Source: Impatiens glandulifera
Taxonomy: Eukaryota; Streptophyta; Magnoliopsida; Ericales; Balsaminaceae
Direction of reading: 5' to 3'
DNA length: 64,000 nt
NCBI RefSeq assembly: GCF_907164915.1
Contig: NC_061863.1
Location: 5,014,340 to 5,078,339 of the forward strand
Shown: piece by piece, positions 32,930 through 47,315 of the stretch
How positions within the stretch are numbered: position 1 is the first letter of the stretch
Layout: every line of letters starts with the position of its first letter
The notes under the pieces: generated by a model
What the model was told of the DNA's origin: nothing
The model's input: the letters and a program-made list of their open reading frames with translations, nothing else
The model's database searches: none
Made by a program: the position numbers and the translations under genes

Positions 32930-35320
32930 CAAAATTATTTCGTGGAATGTATAGGACTTAACAACTTAAAAAAAAAAAAAAAATTCAGTGTTTTCATACA
33001 TTAACTTTTGTAAATATATATGATATTATTATCATTCTGGAAAATTTCATCACGGATCTCGAAGAAGGTCTTCTTATATTCTTATCCTTTGGAATGCAGA
33101 TCTTTTTCAAAGATGAAGAGATTATTATGTGCTCTGTGAAAATTTATGGGCCTTTAATGCTGTGTATGGTCCGGTGGATTACAACAACAAACTAATATTC
33201 ATTCAAGAACTTAACGATAATATTTTGCAATCGTTAGGCAGAGATCTCGTTGTATGTAGCTCTAGTTGGTAGGGGATTCAAATACCCGATTTTTTCATAA
33301 CATCGCAAATTCTCGTAGAAAATGAAACCAGATAACTATTCTTAAGGCTAACGAGTCGAGTCGAGACTTCCAGTTCGTCAACCATTAAAGACTTCGTTAT
33401 CTCTTTCTACGAAGATCTCTTTACTGAGCGGGCAAGAGAGACCTAATTTCGGAGAATTGTGTTTTATCTAATTTATAATGAACAAAAGGGTTTTCATTGA
33501 GCGGGAGTAAACGATAGATAAATCTGGGAAGTCATTTCTGGCTGAGATGGGGATAAAAATTAAAAACCTGGCCCCAACGATTATATACTATTGCATTTAT
33601 CATAGAATTTTAGGAGATCATTAAATAGGACTACTTAAGATCGTTCAAGAATTTTCACAAGACGGTCTCTTTTGAAAAAGTGAGAACTCTAAGTTTAATT
33701 GTGTTTATTAGAAATATTAATGGAGCGAGGGAGCTCGAACATTTCAGGCTAACTGATTAGCCTTGTTTCTAGTTTTTACAAGATTTTGGCTAAATTATTA
33801 CAAATAGGCTCACAATTCTCCTACCGACCTCAGCAGAATTACCGATAAACTATTTTATCTTCCATAATCAGATGGTTTTTGTTCAAGAAAGACAGATTAT
33901 CTGATGTCTCACTCATCGCTAACGAGATCATTGACTCCGTCATTCGAAAAAATGATAGGGGATGCTTTTGCAAATTAGACATCGAGAAAGTTTTCAACAT
34001 GAGACTTCCTTCTTTTTATCCTAAAAAAGATGGGCATCAGGGAAAATTTAAGAAAGTGGATCAAAACATGCATCTCTGAACCAGGTTCTCTATCATTATT
34101 AACAGTGAAGTTTGCGGATTTTTTAAGAACTCGAGGGGTCTTAGATAATGGGATCCTCTTCCACCCATTTTGTTTACTATTGCCATAGAAGGATTATCTA
34201 AACTTTTTGAGAGAGCAGCCACCGCAAAGCTCTTCATAGGAATAAATTTGAGAACATCGAGATGGGCTAACTTCATCACTCATCTTCTTTTTGCAGATAA
34301 CACATTTTTTCTTGCAGAGCCCACTTTCGATAACCTCCATGTTCTTAGGAGGATCTTCATCATCTTTGAGGCGTGTTCGGGACTCAAGATTAATAGAGAC
34401 AAGTCAAATATTTTTTTCATTGGTGACATCCCAAACACACATGCATTGGTTAATATTTTGGGAATCAAAATTGGTCATCTTCCTTCTAAGTACTTGGGTT
34501 TCTCTTAGAGGCAATATTAGTTGTAAGGACATCTAGAACCCTATTGTTGAGAAAATGGAGGCAGATTGACTCTTTGGAAGAGAAAACTTCTCTCCAAGGA
34601 TGGCAGACTTGTTCTCGGGAAGAACTCTTTTGTCATAATCTCCATTTTTACTATGTCCTTCTTTCCTTTCCCAGTCTCTATGAAAAACAAAATTGAATCC
34701 ATCATGAGGAATTTTCTCTGGGGTAACACTAACTCTACAAGTGTCACTCATCTGGTCAAGTGGGACATTACAAAATTTAGCATCTCTAAAGGTGGTCTTG
34801 GAATCAAAGACATCTCTTTTTAACACTTCTCTCCTTTGTAAGTGGTGGTAGATGTTTAAAAATGAGAATGACAATCTTTGAAAGATTGTTGTCATTGTCA
34901 AGTATGGACATGTGGGTTCTTCTGCAAAATATTCTTAACTTTCAGTGGGAGGTGTTGCTTACCGTCGTTGACTTATGGGAAAATTGAATAAGGCGGGGAG
35001 CAAATAATAACATCAATGATGCTTGGAAGCCCATACAATAACATAATATGAGGGACAATTTGGAAAAAAATGAATAGAAGAACATTCCAATAGAAAAATT
35101 TTGGAGTTGAAATAATCAAAGGTTTTATGCTCCATGCTTTTTCTTCTATTCGTAAAAAGGGATTTTGTACGGGTTGAAATTTTTTTGATCTTATTGGCAT
35201 TTAGTCTTATTCTTCTCATTTTGTTCTTTGTTTTTGTTTCTCTTCTCCCTCTCATTTGTAATTCACTAGACGCATTATGCATTTTACTTTAAATGAAAAG
35301 TTAATCTTTTTCAAAAAAAA
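32930..35320 (+). mobile_element. Degenerate LINE (L1-type) ORF2
   Basis: Across three frames the order of a plant LINE ORF2 is readable. The endonuclease start KIISWNV is at about 32932-32955. A PISLVSSFYKILAK-like block is near 33750, followed by the RT finger region ISDVSLIANEIIDSVIRK at 33897-33950. The palm core LLFADNTFFLAEP is at about 34285-34325 (Asp pair replaced by Asp-Asn). FEACSGLKINRDKSNIFF follows, and the thumb (LLSKDGRLVLGK, FLWGNTNSTSVTHLVKWD) runs to about 34830. The tail includes the L1-like 3' leader and ends in an A run near 35313-35320. Many stops and frameshifts show it is dead. Confidence 0.85.
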
Positions 35321-36363
35321 CTTATATTTTATCAAATTCGAATCGCCTAACGGTCTCAAACCCAATATCTGAGGAAGGCAGGGATGGATATTCACAATTT
35401 TTTGTTGTTAGGTCATAAGAAAGGATGATTTTAAGATATAGATATAGTGTACAAGGTATAAAAAAAATTTAGAATGTTTGGGTTAAGTAACCTATTTTTA
35501 GAGCAACTAATCCCCACAAATTAAACACATAATTCATGTAGAAACTCAAACAATTAAGCGTATAAGGTATAGTGTTTAAAAGGAAAGAGAAATGATAACT
35601 TTCTTAGTGGATTTTGATTATGAGAAGAAAAATACCCAAATAAAAGTAATTTATTTTTTTGTGGGTTATATCATTCTCTAATATTTACAAATGTAATTCC
35701 TAAACTTAATCAAACACAACTGAACTCCCCTAACACCATATTAGAAAAGCATGGTTTTGTTTGCTTGATATAAATACTATTTTTTTAACTTAATAAAAGA
35801 GTTGCAGTAATATGAAAATAGAAGTCTGGATAGACTGGATCCACATAGGCTATTCTTTATTTTACTTATGTAAATTATAACAAATAATGTTGTACTTATT
35901 TTTATTCAATTAATCCTTTTTTTGATTCATTTTGAAAAGGAAAAAACTTATAAAGAGTAAAGAATATTATAAAATATAGGCCAAAGAAAGAAATGCTTTG
36001 GATGGCATCTATATTTCATTTGAAGGTGTATAGACATCAACCATAGACTTAATTTGAAAACTGTCATTAAGAGTTTGGTCATATTATGATGAACCCAACA
36101 AAAAAATCAGTTAGAAAACTTCTTGAGTAGCTCATAAAATTACACAAACTCTAACCATCACAGTTAAAATAGGTAACTGTCATATTGAAACAATTGTTTT
36201 AAAATATCAGCATCAAAACTACACAATTGAAAACCTTAATCCAATGATCATTCTTCAACATAATTGAAATCTACAAACGATCAATCTGTAAAAAACAATA
36301 AAAAAATTAGACAGTTTCTCGTCTTGATTTGGACATAGAAATAGAAGTTGTACCTAATAATCA
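35321..36363. other. Intergenic DNA and KIN4C 3'UTR
   Basis: No coding sequence is supported. The part next to 36364 must contain the 3'UTR of the kinesin gene. The rest is AT-rich and unassigned. Confidence 0.4.
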
Positions 36364-39300
36364 TCACAGGCCTTGATTCTCTTTCTCATCGATGGTTCTT
36401 TGTTGTTTCTTTGGGCTCTTTGGAGCTGGAGGGTCAGCCTCCTTGTTACCACCACCACTAATAGGAATATTGCCATGTGGTTTGGAATTCCTAACCCTTA
36501 AAGGGTTATTACTGTTTGAAACAACATTTGATGTAGGTCTAGGCAATTGAGGAGGAATGTTCGGTGCATTGCTAGAACTCTCGTGTTTTTCTGTTATTTC
36601 TGCACTTCCTTGCTCGGTAGGTGGCCCCATGGGAATAAGTTGAATTGATGATCTTTTCCACTTCTTTTTCATAGAAGGTTTAGCCTAAAATTACCAAGTC
36701 AAGATTAATAATGAAAATTTCAAACTACCAACTCAAAGAGCATGTCATTATGTTTTTCATTTGGAATTGAACCTGAACCTCTGTCATGTGTTAAATATTC
36801 TATGAGGCCTATTATTATATTATAGAGTATATATATATTACACAGGATATGATATTATGTGAAATGTATAGTTTATAGGATATGATATTATGTGAAATGT
36901 ATAGTTTATAGGATAAATTATAGGGGTATGTCAGATTTGTAGAAATGCATCAAATATACAAGGTTAGAAAAATGTAGGGCTATTCAAATTATATGTCAGA
37001 TATTCTGTGAAAATACATCAAATATAGGGTATATTTTTCAAGATTAATAATGAAAATTTAAAACTACCAACTAAAAGTCTAAATTAGCCAGATAGGGCAA
37101 GTTTTCATTGAATTTGTTTTTCACCAATAGTGTTTTTATCAGAACATCCCACCATCACAACCCCACTTCAATGACAGTCTTCAATGAAAGTGCTTTCATT
37201 GGGAATTAGATATGAGACCTCAGTCTCTTACATAAAGACTCCTACGGTCCTACCATTTGAGGTATCCTAAGTGGATTTATGTCTCGAGTAAATAGAGAAC
37301 TATGTACTAGCATGAAAGGAATAATAGACTTAGGTTATTATACACTATATAAAACAATAGTATTTTAGGTCATGATGAAGATGAAAAGTGTTTCCCTAAT
37401 CTGTATTCTCCATTTGGAATATAAATTGAGGGCAATATGTAAGATTCTATGAAAATGCACCAAATATATCATCCCATACTAAAAGTAAACATAGAACAAA
37501 GAAAACTTACTGTGTTTCCAATGTCAGACAAAGGTTTCCTTTTCGATACATTAGCATCAGCTATGTCAGTTATCTTATGATCCTTCATTGCACTTTCAAG
37601 CAGCATTGCACCCTGGGAAGCAAGATCTTGATCCCTCTCTTTCTCTTCATTGGAAGATTCATGGAGTTTTTCATTCTCTTCATCTCTATTCTTGCACTTG
37701 TTGGCTGAACAGTTGCAAGAACTATGACAGCCATTCTTATTAGCACGGCATTCACACCTAACTGTTTTGCATAAAGAACTTTTGCTACAAGTACAGCAGA
37801 TTGCGGATTCATTTGGTTTTTCTGAGTTTGTTCCATCTGGAGTTGGATCGGCTTCTGAATCACTTATAACAAGTGGAATTCCCATATTGCCATTGCTTTC
37901 AGTTCTGGAGGGTTGTTTCTTATTTAATCGTTTTTCGGTTTTAAATGGTTCCCAATCACTACCTTCGTCCATATCAGAATGTTCTCCTTCACTTATATCC
38001 ATGTCCTCTATCTCAACAGTACTACTTCCATTCATGCGGGCTCGAGCTCCCTAATATAAAAGAGAAACAAAGCAACAATGAAGTTTGTAAACTTAGGCAT
38101 TGTTTGATGAAGGTTATCTCATCATCAATCAACTCATTCAAATTTTAACTAATATACTTAAATACTCTTACTTTATAACGTTTTTAAATATTAAATACAA
38201 AGGATATTTTAGTTATTTAATCCAAATAACTAACTTTGTCAATAGGTTTTCCTTTTCTAAAAATCAAATTAATTATAATTTATACATCAAACAAGCTCCC
38301 AATTACTAGGAATATAAACACATATGAGTTTTACTGGTTGAGTAAATCAGGTTCACAATTTATAATTAATGAAGTAATGTTGAGCTTCTACATTTCATAT
38401 TCTTCCTTTTCATTCTAACTTTTGTATGTAAGATATTTTTCTTAAAATTCACAGTGGAGATACCTTCTTTCGTAGATCACGTATATGTGTTTCCTCGTTC
38501 AAGGTTGAGGCTTCAGAGTTCATTGAACTTCTCTTCAAGCTTTGGTTCGTAGTCAGGTTCTGTCTCAAGCAATAGACAAGGAGAAATGAATTTGTGATGA
38601 TATTAAAAAATGCAAATCCAAAGATTGTGATATATAGATCCAAACTAATTAGAATATTGGGAATTGGGATTATCTTAGAAGCAATTATATCCCATAATCT
38701 GTCCATGGTATATTTAAAGTGAATTATCCATGAAGAAAACATAACACAATTAATCATGGCTATTATTTTACCAATTTAATTGAATTCCAAATTGCACTAT
38801 GAAATAAGAAAACAGCTAACCTGCAGTTTCTCTTGCCGAATAAAGGCAAGCTTTTGCATTTCCATTTGTCTTGCTAATTTAACTATCTTCTCCTTCAGAT
38901 CTCTTATTTCACAATCTTTCTCTTTGCAATCAACTTCTTTATCCCTTGACAGGCACCTATTTGGAAATATGGAAAATAATTATTTTTGTTGTGAAGAAAT
39001 TCACTTGAGCCACAATTAAAGTAATTTCTTAAAGAATTACAAGAGAATTACCTAGAGGATGAAGCCAAGTCAAAGAGATGGTTCAATAAAGTTTTAGCTT
39101 CAGGAAGTGCGCGAATTTGATTCCATCGTCCCTTACTGCTAAAAGCTCGCTCACGTTCTTCAGCTTCTGATAACTGGGATGCCATTGAAACAAGGGTGCG
39201 AGATGAAGTTGCAAGCATATTCTCCAATGCATAAATCCTCGAATTTCTTGCTCCAGGAGACATAGCTTGAGGATAATAACTGCATATGCCAAATTTCATT

Positions 39301-42300
39301 TTCAGATTCTTTGTGTAATCAACCGCATTAAGTTTTTTTAAGACCAGTTTTTTCATTGGAAGTGCATTTAGTGGGAATCTAACCTAACACCTCTTAGTAT
39401 AAACTATGAAGGTGTGTTTCAAGAGGAGAGAAGTTGCTTAAAGAAAACTAGATCAGCAAGAAATCTTTCCAACCTTAAATTTATTTGGTTTAAGCTCTGT
39501 GCTTCTTTCAGCTCTGCAACCTCTTTAGCCATTCTTGCACGCCTGCCATCCCAAAGAAAATTATAATGTCAATCGATACAGAAACTAGTTGCAGACTTCA
39601 CATGTCACTTGACTTGCCCCAACTCAAATCATAAGAAAATCTAAGTAACTGGCAGCAAGTATAAAGAATGTAAAAGTCTAAACTTAAATGCATCAAAGAT
39701 TCTATAATTTTTGTAAATTCCCTTGCAAAATCAGAGGCTAACTTCATTAGAAAATGGGAACAGTAACTCACTCTTCCATTTGGCGCTCGTATTCAGCACG
39801 AACTTCATGTACACGTACAACAACCTCGAGTTCATGCTCAATTGTCTGCATTAGCACCTTAAAATTCCAAAGATACAAGTAACAACAACATTATAAATAT
39901 TTCATATCAGAAGAAAATTTATTATGAAGGCAAAGATGGAGTTAGATATATATTGCTACCTGAGTACTCGGACCACTGCCAATAGACATGCCTGCAAAAC
40001 AACCGAGTTCAATAAATTATATGAAATAAAATATAATTACTACTATATGTAAAGATTAGCTAAACAGAAATTTCACGTGATGAAGTTTTTTTAGATTCCA
40101 ACAGGTCTTTCAGTCTTTTAGTAGCCATAGCAGCTTCTTCTGATTTTCGCTGCAGGACCTGATAAGGAAAACAGACATTTCCAGATGGTTTTAAACCAAA
40201 TTTTAAGGTAAAATGAAAATTATTCATGTGCAACGTGAAATTACCATCTTTTGTCTTTGGTTCAAAGCTAAGAGTTTGTGCATCTCATACTGATTCCTTC
40301 TTCCCTCTTTCTTTAGCTGTAATAATGAATTTTGGGAGTTATAAGGTAAATTTCTTTGATTCTGAAAGGAAAAAAGGATGGAAATGAAAAGTTTTGTTCC
40401 ATTCTTTGTGGATTAACATATACCTGAAGAACTTCCTTTTCACGAGATGCCTTCCAAATCCTGAATTGCTCAGACTCCTGCTTTATCTTCTGTTGTAATT
40501 GAACCTACAATATGATATGGCAATATAAAGAGGATCAGATAAAATTTCATTCTAAAACAACTAATATTATGACAAGATAGAACCTTTTGAGATTTTATTC
40601 TGCGTATTTCATCCTGTAATCTTTTTGCTGCATCATCACTTTTTTGTTTTTGCCTCAAGAGTTGTGCTTGAGCATCTTGTTTCTTCTTCAGTTCCGCAAC
40701 CTACAGAATTAAAGGATACAGTTAGTAACAAACATTACAGTTAAATGTTTGTCCTCATTTATAGAAACTAACCTGTGCTTCAAGAAGATTCAGCTTTTGA
40801 AGATAGTCCTCCTTTAATCTTTGGGCGCTTTCATCAGTGTTAGATGATATATTTGAAAAGCTGTGCTTTAGTAGGTCAATTTCATTCTAGAATAAGAGTA
40901 AGAAATAAGATCGATATAAGGATACATGATGTCTGGTGTGTTCTTTTATAATTAACACTGAAAGAAAAAGTTAACCTGCAGAACCCTCTTCTCTTGCTCC
41001 AGTTCGTGTACTTTCTTTTCATAATGCTGCTTAACTGAAGTATCAGAATTTGCAAATCGTTTCATCTCAGCCTTCACAGCATCACATCACATAAATAAGA
41101 AAAGGGAATGAATATTAAAAAAAATATAAGCAAGATAACAGAAAAAATGCTAACATTAACCTTATACATTGTAAAATTGTATGACATAATCTAATTGATA
41201 GTTATACATTCCTATAAAACAACCTTATAAAAAGACATAATTCTGCTATTCAGCTTAAATTATCACCATTGGGCATCCATACTAATTCAATGCACATAAA
41301 TTCCTTTAAAACAACATTAAATCTCAACCTCTTTGAACAATTTAAAACAATTTTCCGTATAAAATATTAATGATTTACAAGACAAAAAATAATAGTGCAA
41401 TATTTACATAGTTATATCCGTGCACAAGAGCATCATTTATCAATGTCAATCAATAACGAAAATGGAATAACAAAAAGAACCACATGGAAACTATGCAGCA
41501 AAATATTGATACATTTTATCTAAAACCAGTAAATTACCTCTTTTTGTTCAAGTTTTTGATCCAACTCTTTCAGTTCCCTATCCAAATTCTCCTGAAGAGA
41601 CGAATGTTCAAGTTCCTTGGCCTCAAATTCAGCCTCACCTGATAGTGAAATCATATTGTCTTAGGAAAGGTCCAAAAATAAAAATGCATAAGGAATAATT
41701 CAGCATTGACTCACATAGGGTTTTTGATACTCATTACGTATATTGACAAATGTGTGTACAACGACTGATGTTATAGGGGTGCTTATAAAGTTATAATGAT
41801 GTATAACAAAGCTTTAGTTAATTAAAAATAACATCAGCCACAATTGTTAATGTGGAATCTAAATATGATTGATATGCCTCTTTGCCAGCATGCAATTTCT
41901 GAATGTACTAAATAGATTCAATAACTTACTGCACAAAATAATTTGCTGGTATGATAAATGTATTCTAATAATTAAAGCACAAAAGGATAATGTCACAAAA
42001 GAAGTAGCCTATGTATTAACATGGAGGAGGAGAAAAAAGAGCTAATCAAATAAGATGAAATGTGAGTGAGTAATGATGGCTTACCATCTATATCAGTACT
42101 TTTAATATCAGGATTAGATGAAAATTCGTTCATATCCATAAAGCTCTTGGGGCAAATCTCGTCCACATCCAACTCAAAACTGTCAACTCCATTATGTTTT
42201 TGTTGCTTTGAATCGATTGTATTCTGCAAGCGTAGAACCTCTGTTTCCAACTCATGAATCTTCCCCACATAATTCTTTAGTAGATTAACATCCTGAAAGT

Positions 42301-45300
42301 TGGTTTTATAACTTAAGAAGTCTATACATGTATAGCATCAATACTCAAGATAAACTTATTCAAACCTGATCCAAGTTAGAGTCAATCTCATCCCAAGGTT
42401 TGCCATTGCGAGCTAATTCTATTATCATAAGGAGTTTATCTTTCTCAACCTGTAAAAATAATACAGAAAATAAACTTGATAAAATGAACACTTTATATTA
42501 TATATATGCAGTAAATTCACATAAACAAAAATTTTAACCTGAGCATCAAGAGCAAGCTGGGAATAACGTTTACAAGCACTTTCACTTTCTTGAAATTCGC
42601 GTTTTAAGTTAGCGTTACTTGCTTCAAGCAAAGAGATTCTTTTCTTCAGCATCTGCCATATATAAAGATTAGAAGACATCCAAAACTAAGTCATGGAGAG
42701 TTTTCACAGCTTTAAACTTTGGTGCACCTGAAACTCTTCAAAAGAAGTTCCGGAATCTCCTTGAAAATAAAGTAGCTCAGTCTGTAACTGCTCGATTTGA
42801 CTACGCATTTTTTGCATCTCAGCAGTCACTGGATCACGATTGATCTGCACATACAAGTGAAATAAAAAAATTAAGAATGTTGCCAAAATAGAAAATAATT
42901 GAAGGGTAAGGACTCAAAACTGACAATGGCTTTATTCTGAATGTTTCGGGCACGATTTGCATACTTGAGAGTGTTCAACGTCTCCTCCGCATTAGTGTCA
43001 GCAGGACTTACACAAGCTGCATTTATGTATTACATGATATAAACTATTGGTCAATTACTGGAAACTCAATTTATTGAAAAATATATATATGGCCTCATAT
43101 TACCTATCATAACAGTCTTGCAGTTACCTCCTAGAGAATCCTACAAAAGTGCACGCTAGTCAGTATCATAATTTCTTCATTTTGAGATATGAATATAAAA
43201 TTGTATAGTAACTCCTAGTTCATAATCTAAGGTATTGTTTATGTGTTAACATCCAATAAAAAAAAAGCATTCCTGTAAAAACGAATTCAAATAAGGTACA
43301 AGTACAAAGGCAATAACCTTCACAATTAGTTATTATACGTGAGAATCAGGTACTTCATGAACAAAAAAATTGTGATGAATATCTCTTTTACTATCAGGCT
43401 TTATTGAACATGGTCTTCTTCACAAGTTATAACCCTAAAGAGTCAAGTTCTGCAATATAGTGGCAATAATTCTTTTCCTGATATGATTTGAACCTTGACC
43501 TCCAATTTGGAAATGTAACATTTACTACATCTAAATCCATAGGTTCCTAATATCAATTTGGGGTAGTATATCCATTGCCAAGAAACAAACCCATTTAGAC
43601 AACGAAAAATAGTATAAATAAGCAGAAAAGATGAATCCTAAAAGCTAGAAAAAAAGAGTTTCAAAGCAGTGAAAAATTAGGAAATGTTCTGAAAAGTTGA
43701 CTATACCCATCAATTAAATGAAATATTTTACAGTTTGAATGGTTTTACTAGAACAGTGTATACAAAAAGGTGCAGTGCATTACCTTAATGCACTTAGGAG
43801 TAAGAGAGTTAATATCTCATTTAGGCTCTGGTTACAAAGGTTACTCTATGGTATGCCTAATTTCTATTTTGACCTAGTATTATATATTGTAGACAGTTAA
43901 TGCATCCAACGTTATTGATGTCCAAGTCATATGTAGCTAGAGTTTGTTAGCATATTTTAAAGACCAAAAATGTTTACTTACTTGTAGCAATCGAGTTAAC
44001 TTACTATCCCTGTAAGGAACATGGCCTCCTTCTTTCCTTTTCTTTTCATCTCCTAAAGCACTTATTACGTTTCCAAGGGCCAATAATCCCTTATTAATGT
44101 GTATACCTGTACCATGTAAACAGCATCTCAACAAGCAAGTTCAATTCAGTGCATCTACATTCTTGAGCATGATACATACACAAATCTAAAAGGAAAATTT
44201 GTTAAGCTGCAACAATTTCAAATTTAAATTACCTTCCTGAAATCGTGTTCCATCAGCTCCGGTCCTTTTTGCTCGTTCAGAACCAGCAAGATCTACCAAA
44301 TGAAGTTTTGCACACAAAATATCGTCATCTTGAACAATCCCAGCCGTGCAGGAAGCAGTCCTTCTTTGTTCCAATGAGATTGTAAAGATTGCATGTGAAC
44401 GACTGAAATTAAGTTCAACCATGAGTTTAAATAAACAGTGAAGAAAGAAAATCCTACCGACATAGAGATATAGCATGCACCATCATGATATAGTTTAACA
44501 TTTTCATAAACTAGTGTTCTAAGCATGAACCTTCATTATCTTTCATTAGGTAAAGATTTTTTTTTCATTTGCATATTCTCTTTGTTTTTTCTAAAACATT
44601 AATAAGTACAAGAAATAGCTAAATACATAGATGTAACTGTCCCATAAATTTCCAATCCTTTGTGATTCAAAGTTATGACTTTGGTGCTATCAACATCATG
44701 AAGGGCAAAGAAACAAAAATTTCACATAATCAATGAGACACAAACCTCGATTGGCTGTTCATATTCGTGCTTCCAGTAGCCCGAGCAGCAGATCCACGCA
44801 AAAGATACGATGCCATCTCTTCTTTTGTTCTTACCTCTGCCTCAGTAACACCAGCTAGAGTTATTCCTCCACTTGTAGTTTCTCTAATTTGTATTGGAGC
44901 TCTTGAAGGTCCAGAAGGTTTAGCTCCATCACCACGAGCAAGAGTATGTGTATTTGGATCCAACAAATCAAACACCTCTTCCTTAAATATCTAAAATGTG
45001 ACAAATTAAATGATAAGCACACTTTTTATACTCACATAAGTGGAATAAATGTCTGTTGCAACACTAAGTAGACATAATACTTGAATTAAGCAAATGTGAA
45101 TCATTACCTCAATAAATGATACACGAATAAGAAATTCAGTTTTGTTCTTCTTTGTCTCTATCTTAGAAAATATTGTTTGCATAACTTTTGGGATAATTCC
45201 AGCACCATGATCTTCTCCATTATAGTTTGTACCCATAGTATATGTCTTCCCCGAACCAGTCTAGATACAAGTTAAGTAAACTAAATAAATACCCAGAAGA

Positions 45301-45732
45301 AATGAAGAAATAAAAACTTGTATCTACAAAGTTCAACTTAACATGAAACAACTACATAGAACAGTAAGATGCATCACCTGTCCATACGCCAACACAGTCC
45401 CATTATACCCCTGAAATAGTGACTCAACAATTGAACCAACACATTGATCATATATTTGAGTAGAAGGAGACCCACGGTTACCAAACACATAGTCAAATGT
45501 GAACGTATGTGAACCAATTTGAACCTGTTTAATATAAATCATTAGGTTTAATTAACATAGTACACTGAAAATGTCTCATAGAAAATAAACAAAATAAATC
45601 AATCACCTGAGGTTCTCCGTTAACTACTGATATACAATCGGTACAGCCAACAAGAAGCTCGGATGTCACTAGTGGCCTAATATTCACCGCTACCGTCACA
45701 GATTGAGACGAATCCTTAGCATCAGAATCCAT
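36364..45732 (-). CDS. KIN4C: Kinesin-4 family motor, KIN-4C type
   Basis: Twenty-seven exons join to about 1258 aa: 45732-45607, 45524-45378, 45260-45108, 44990-44746, 44402-44233, 44106-43982, 43140-43104, 43016-42925, 42844-42728, 42652-42539, 42449-42366, 42292-42085, 41638-41538, 41071-40976, 40886-40773, 40700-40584, 40504-40424, 40316-40245, 40158-40077, 39991-39960, 39845-39772, 39542-39474, 39279-39052, 38956-38821, 38559-38464, 38050-37511, 36684-36364. Seen: N-terminal motor with P-loop TGSGKT at about 92-97, switch I SSRSH, switch II DLAGSER and the [11 protein letters not shown] block; neck and long coiled coil; conserved [10 protein letters not shown]...ENMLATSS block; and a Cys-rich tail domain at about 1057-1091 ([19 protein letters not shown]). 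Cys-rich tail, length and DIGNT...DEKEN end favour KIN-4C over FRA1/KIN-4A. It is a plus-end microtubule motor, known in relatives for cell-wall vesicle traffic. The exon 19/20 junction is uncertain. Confidence 0.92.
36846..36912. repeat. Short tandem repeat in last KIN4C intron
   Basis: GATATTATGTGAAATGTATA plus GTTTATAGGATA is present twice in tandem. In the same intron, the phrase AATAATGAAAATTTCAAACT at about 36707 recurs near 37043 as AATAATGAAAATTTAAAACT. Confidence 0.65.
38094..38302. mobile_element. MITE in KIN4C intron 25
   Basis: Terminal inverted repeats AGGCATTGTTTGATGAAGG (left) and CATCAAACAAGCT (right) enclose about 200 bp of AT-rich, non-coding DNA. This is the same terminal sequence seen at other MITEs in the window. 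Confidence 0.6.
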
Positions 45733-46176
45733 AACCGCAGATTGAGAACTTGAAACCCTAATACAATTTTATTGAACTCAACTAGAAATGATATGACTTT
45801 AACAGCCAAATCCTCCCCCGTTTCAATGAATGCGTAGATCTCGATCTCAATCTCAAGCCGAATCGACAGAAGAACAAACTTATGGGTTTCCGTTCGTCGT
45901 ATATGTAGCTAGATCTTCGTGAGCTAGTAAAATGACATTAAAATGGATTGAATTGAAATTCTTGATGAATGGATAAGCACGTATCTCGTCGCCACCTGAA
46001 AATGCCTATTAACGGGCATGAATAGCGGTAGAGAGAGAGAGAAAGAGGGATATAGAGAGAGAAAAAGAAGGTTTTTTACCCTAGATCGGAAGGAAGGAAG
46101 AAGAAAGGCGGTCTTGTTCCAATTTTCAAATTCAAATTTACAAGCAACGGGGATATCAATTTGAAGCCAAGCGTGT

Positions 46177-46182
46177 CACGTG
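46177..46182. promoter_or_regulatory. G-box CACGTG upstream of KIN4C
   Basis: A perfect 8-bp palindrome TCACGTGA lies about 445 bp before the KIN4C start codon. bZIP and bHLH factors bind such sites; use here is inferred from position alone. Confidence 0.35.
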
Positions 46183-47315
46183 ACTTGCACGAGCGAGCAA
46201 ATATACGGCTTTTCTTATTATTTTTTTTTGTCTTATTTTCAAATTTTGAATACGCGGTTTTTTGTTTTTATTTTAACATTTGTCATATTTAGAAATAAAT
46301 TTAATAATTATTTTTTTCTATCCATTCTCTTTTCTTTAGGAAATAACAGTAATGATTCCATTTTAATTGAATTTTAGTAAGAATTAAATTAATTTATATT
46401 AGTAAAAAAAACAAAGTTAATTTTTATCTTCTAAATAATACTAATGAACTTTTTCTGTTAAATTAATCTAACATCATATTATTCATTTTTCATATAACAA
46501 TTTAATAACAGTTTTTAAAAAGTTGTTTTTTTATAAAAAAAAAATACTTAAAAGGTATAATTAATATATATAATGATAAAATAATTTAATTTGTTTTAAA
46601 TAAAAATTATTTTAGTAATAAGTTAAGTAATGCAATTAAGGAGAGAATTTATGAAATTATATTTGATTATTATGATCTTTATATAGTAAAAATTATACTA
46701 ATAAAGTTAGTCAATTATTAATCAATTTAATCAAATTATTAATATTTTCTAGACTATTTGGGAATGCTAAAATTTGAATTGTATTTATATTTTAAATTTT
46801 TTAAAGAAAAAAGCAATTAGAATATTTAAGAAATTTTGTATAAAGTGTTAATAGGAAGTCTATATAAAAAAAAAAATTATAATTTATAATCTTAATAATG
46901 GTCAAAATTTAATATTAAAAACTATATCTAAATTGTAAGTTGAGATACATCATCATGTTTTCAAATTAAAACTCATTTGGATCCATATACTTAGATCATA
47001 ATTTTGTTAAAATAATATTTTAAAATGAAGTATATGTTAAACAAATATCCTGAATATAAAGTGTTTGTATACAGATTATTGTATTGGCTCTAGTTAATAT
47101 CAAAAGCTATGAATCTTAAAGTTTAATATATATCATTCAATTATCTAAAGCACAAACTAAAATAATAATATATAATTACTTTACTAAATATTTAAAATAT
47201 GATATTTTGGTTGTTTTTATATAGGGATGGTATGTGACAATAAATTATATTATGTTTGAGTTCTTTCATGCTCATTGAGATTGATTTTGAGTCATATTTT
47301 TCAAGATTATAGAGC

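Noticed and set aside
34533..34901. Minus-strand frames inside the LINE
   Set aside because: The plus strand carries clear RT motifs at the same place; these are antisense noise.
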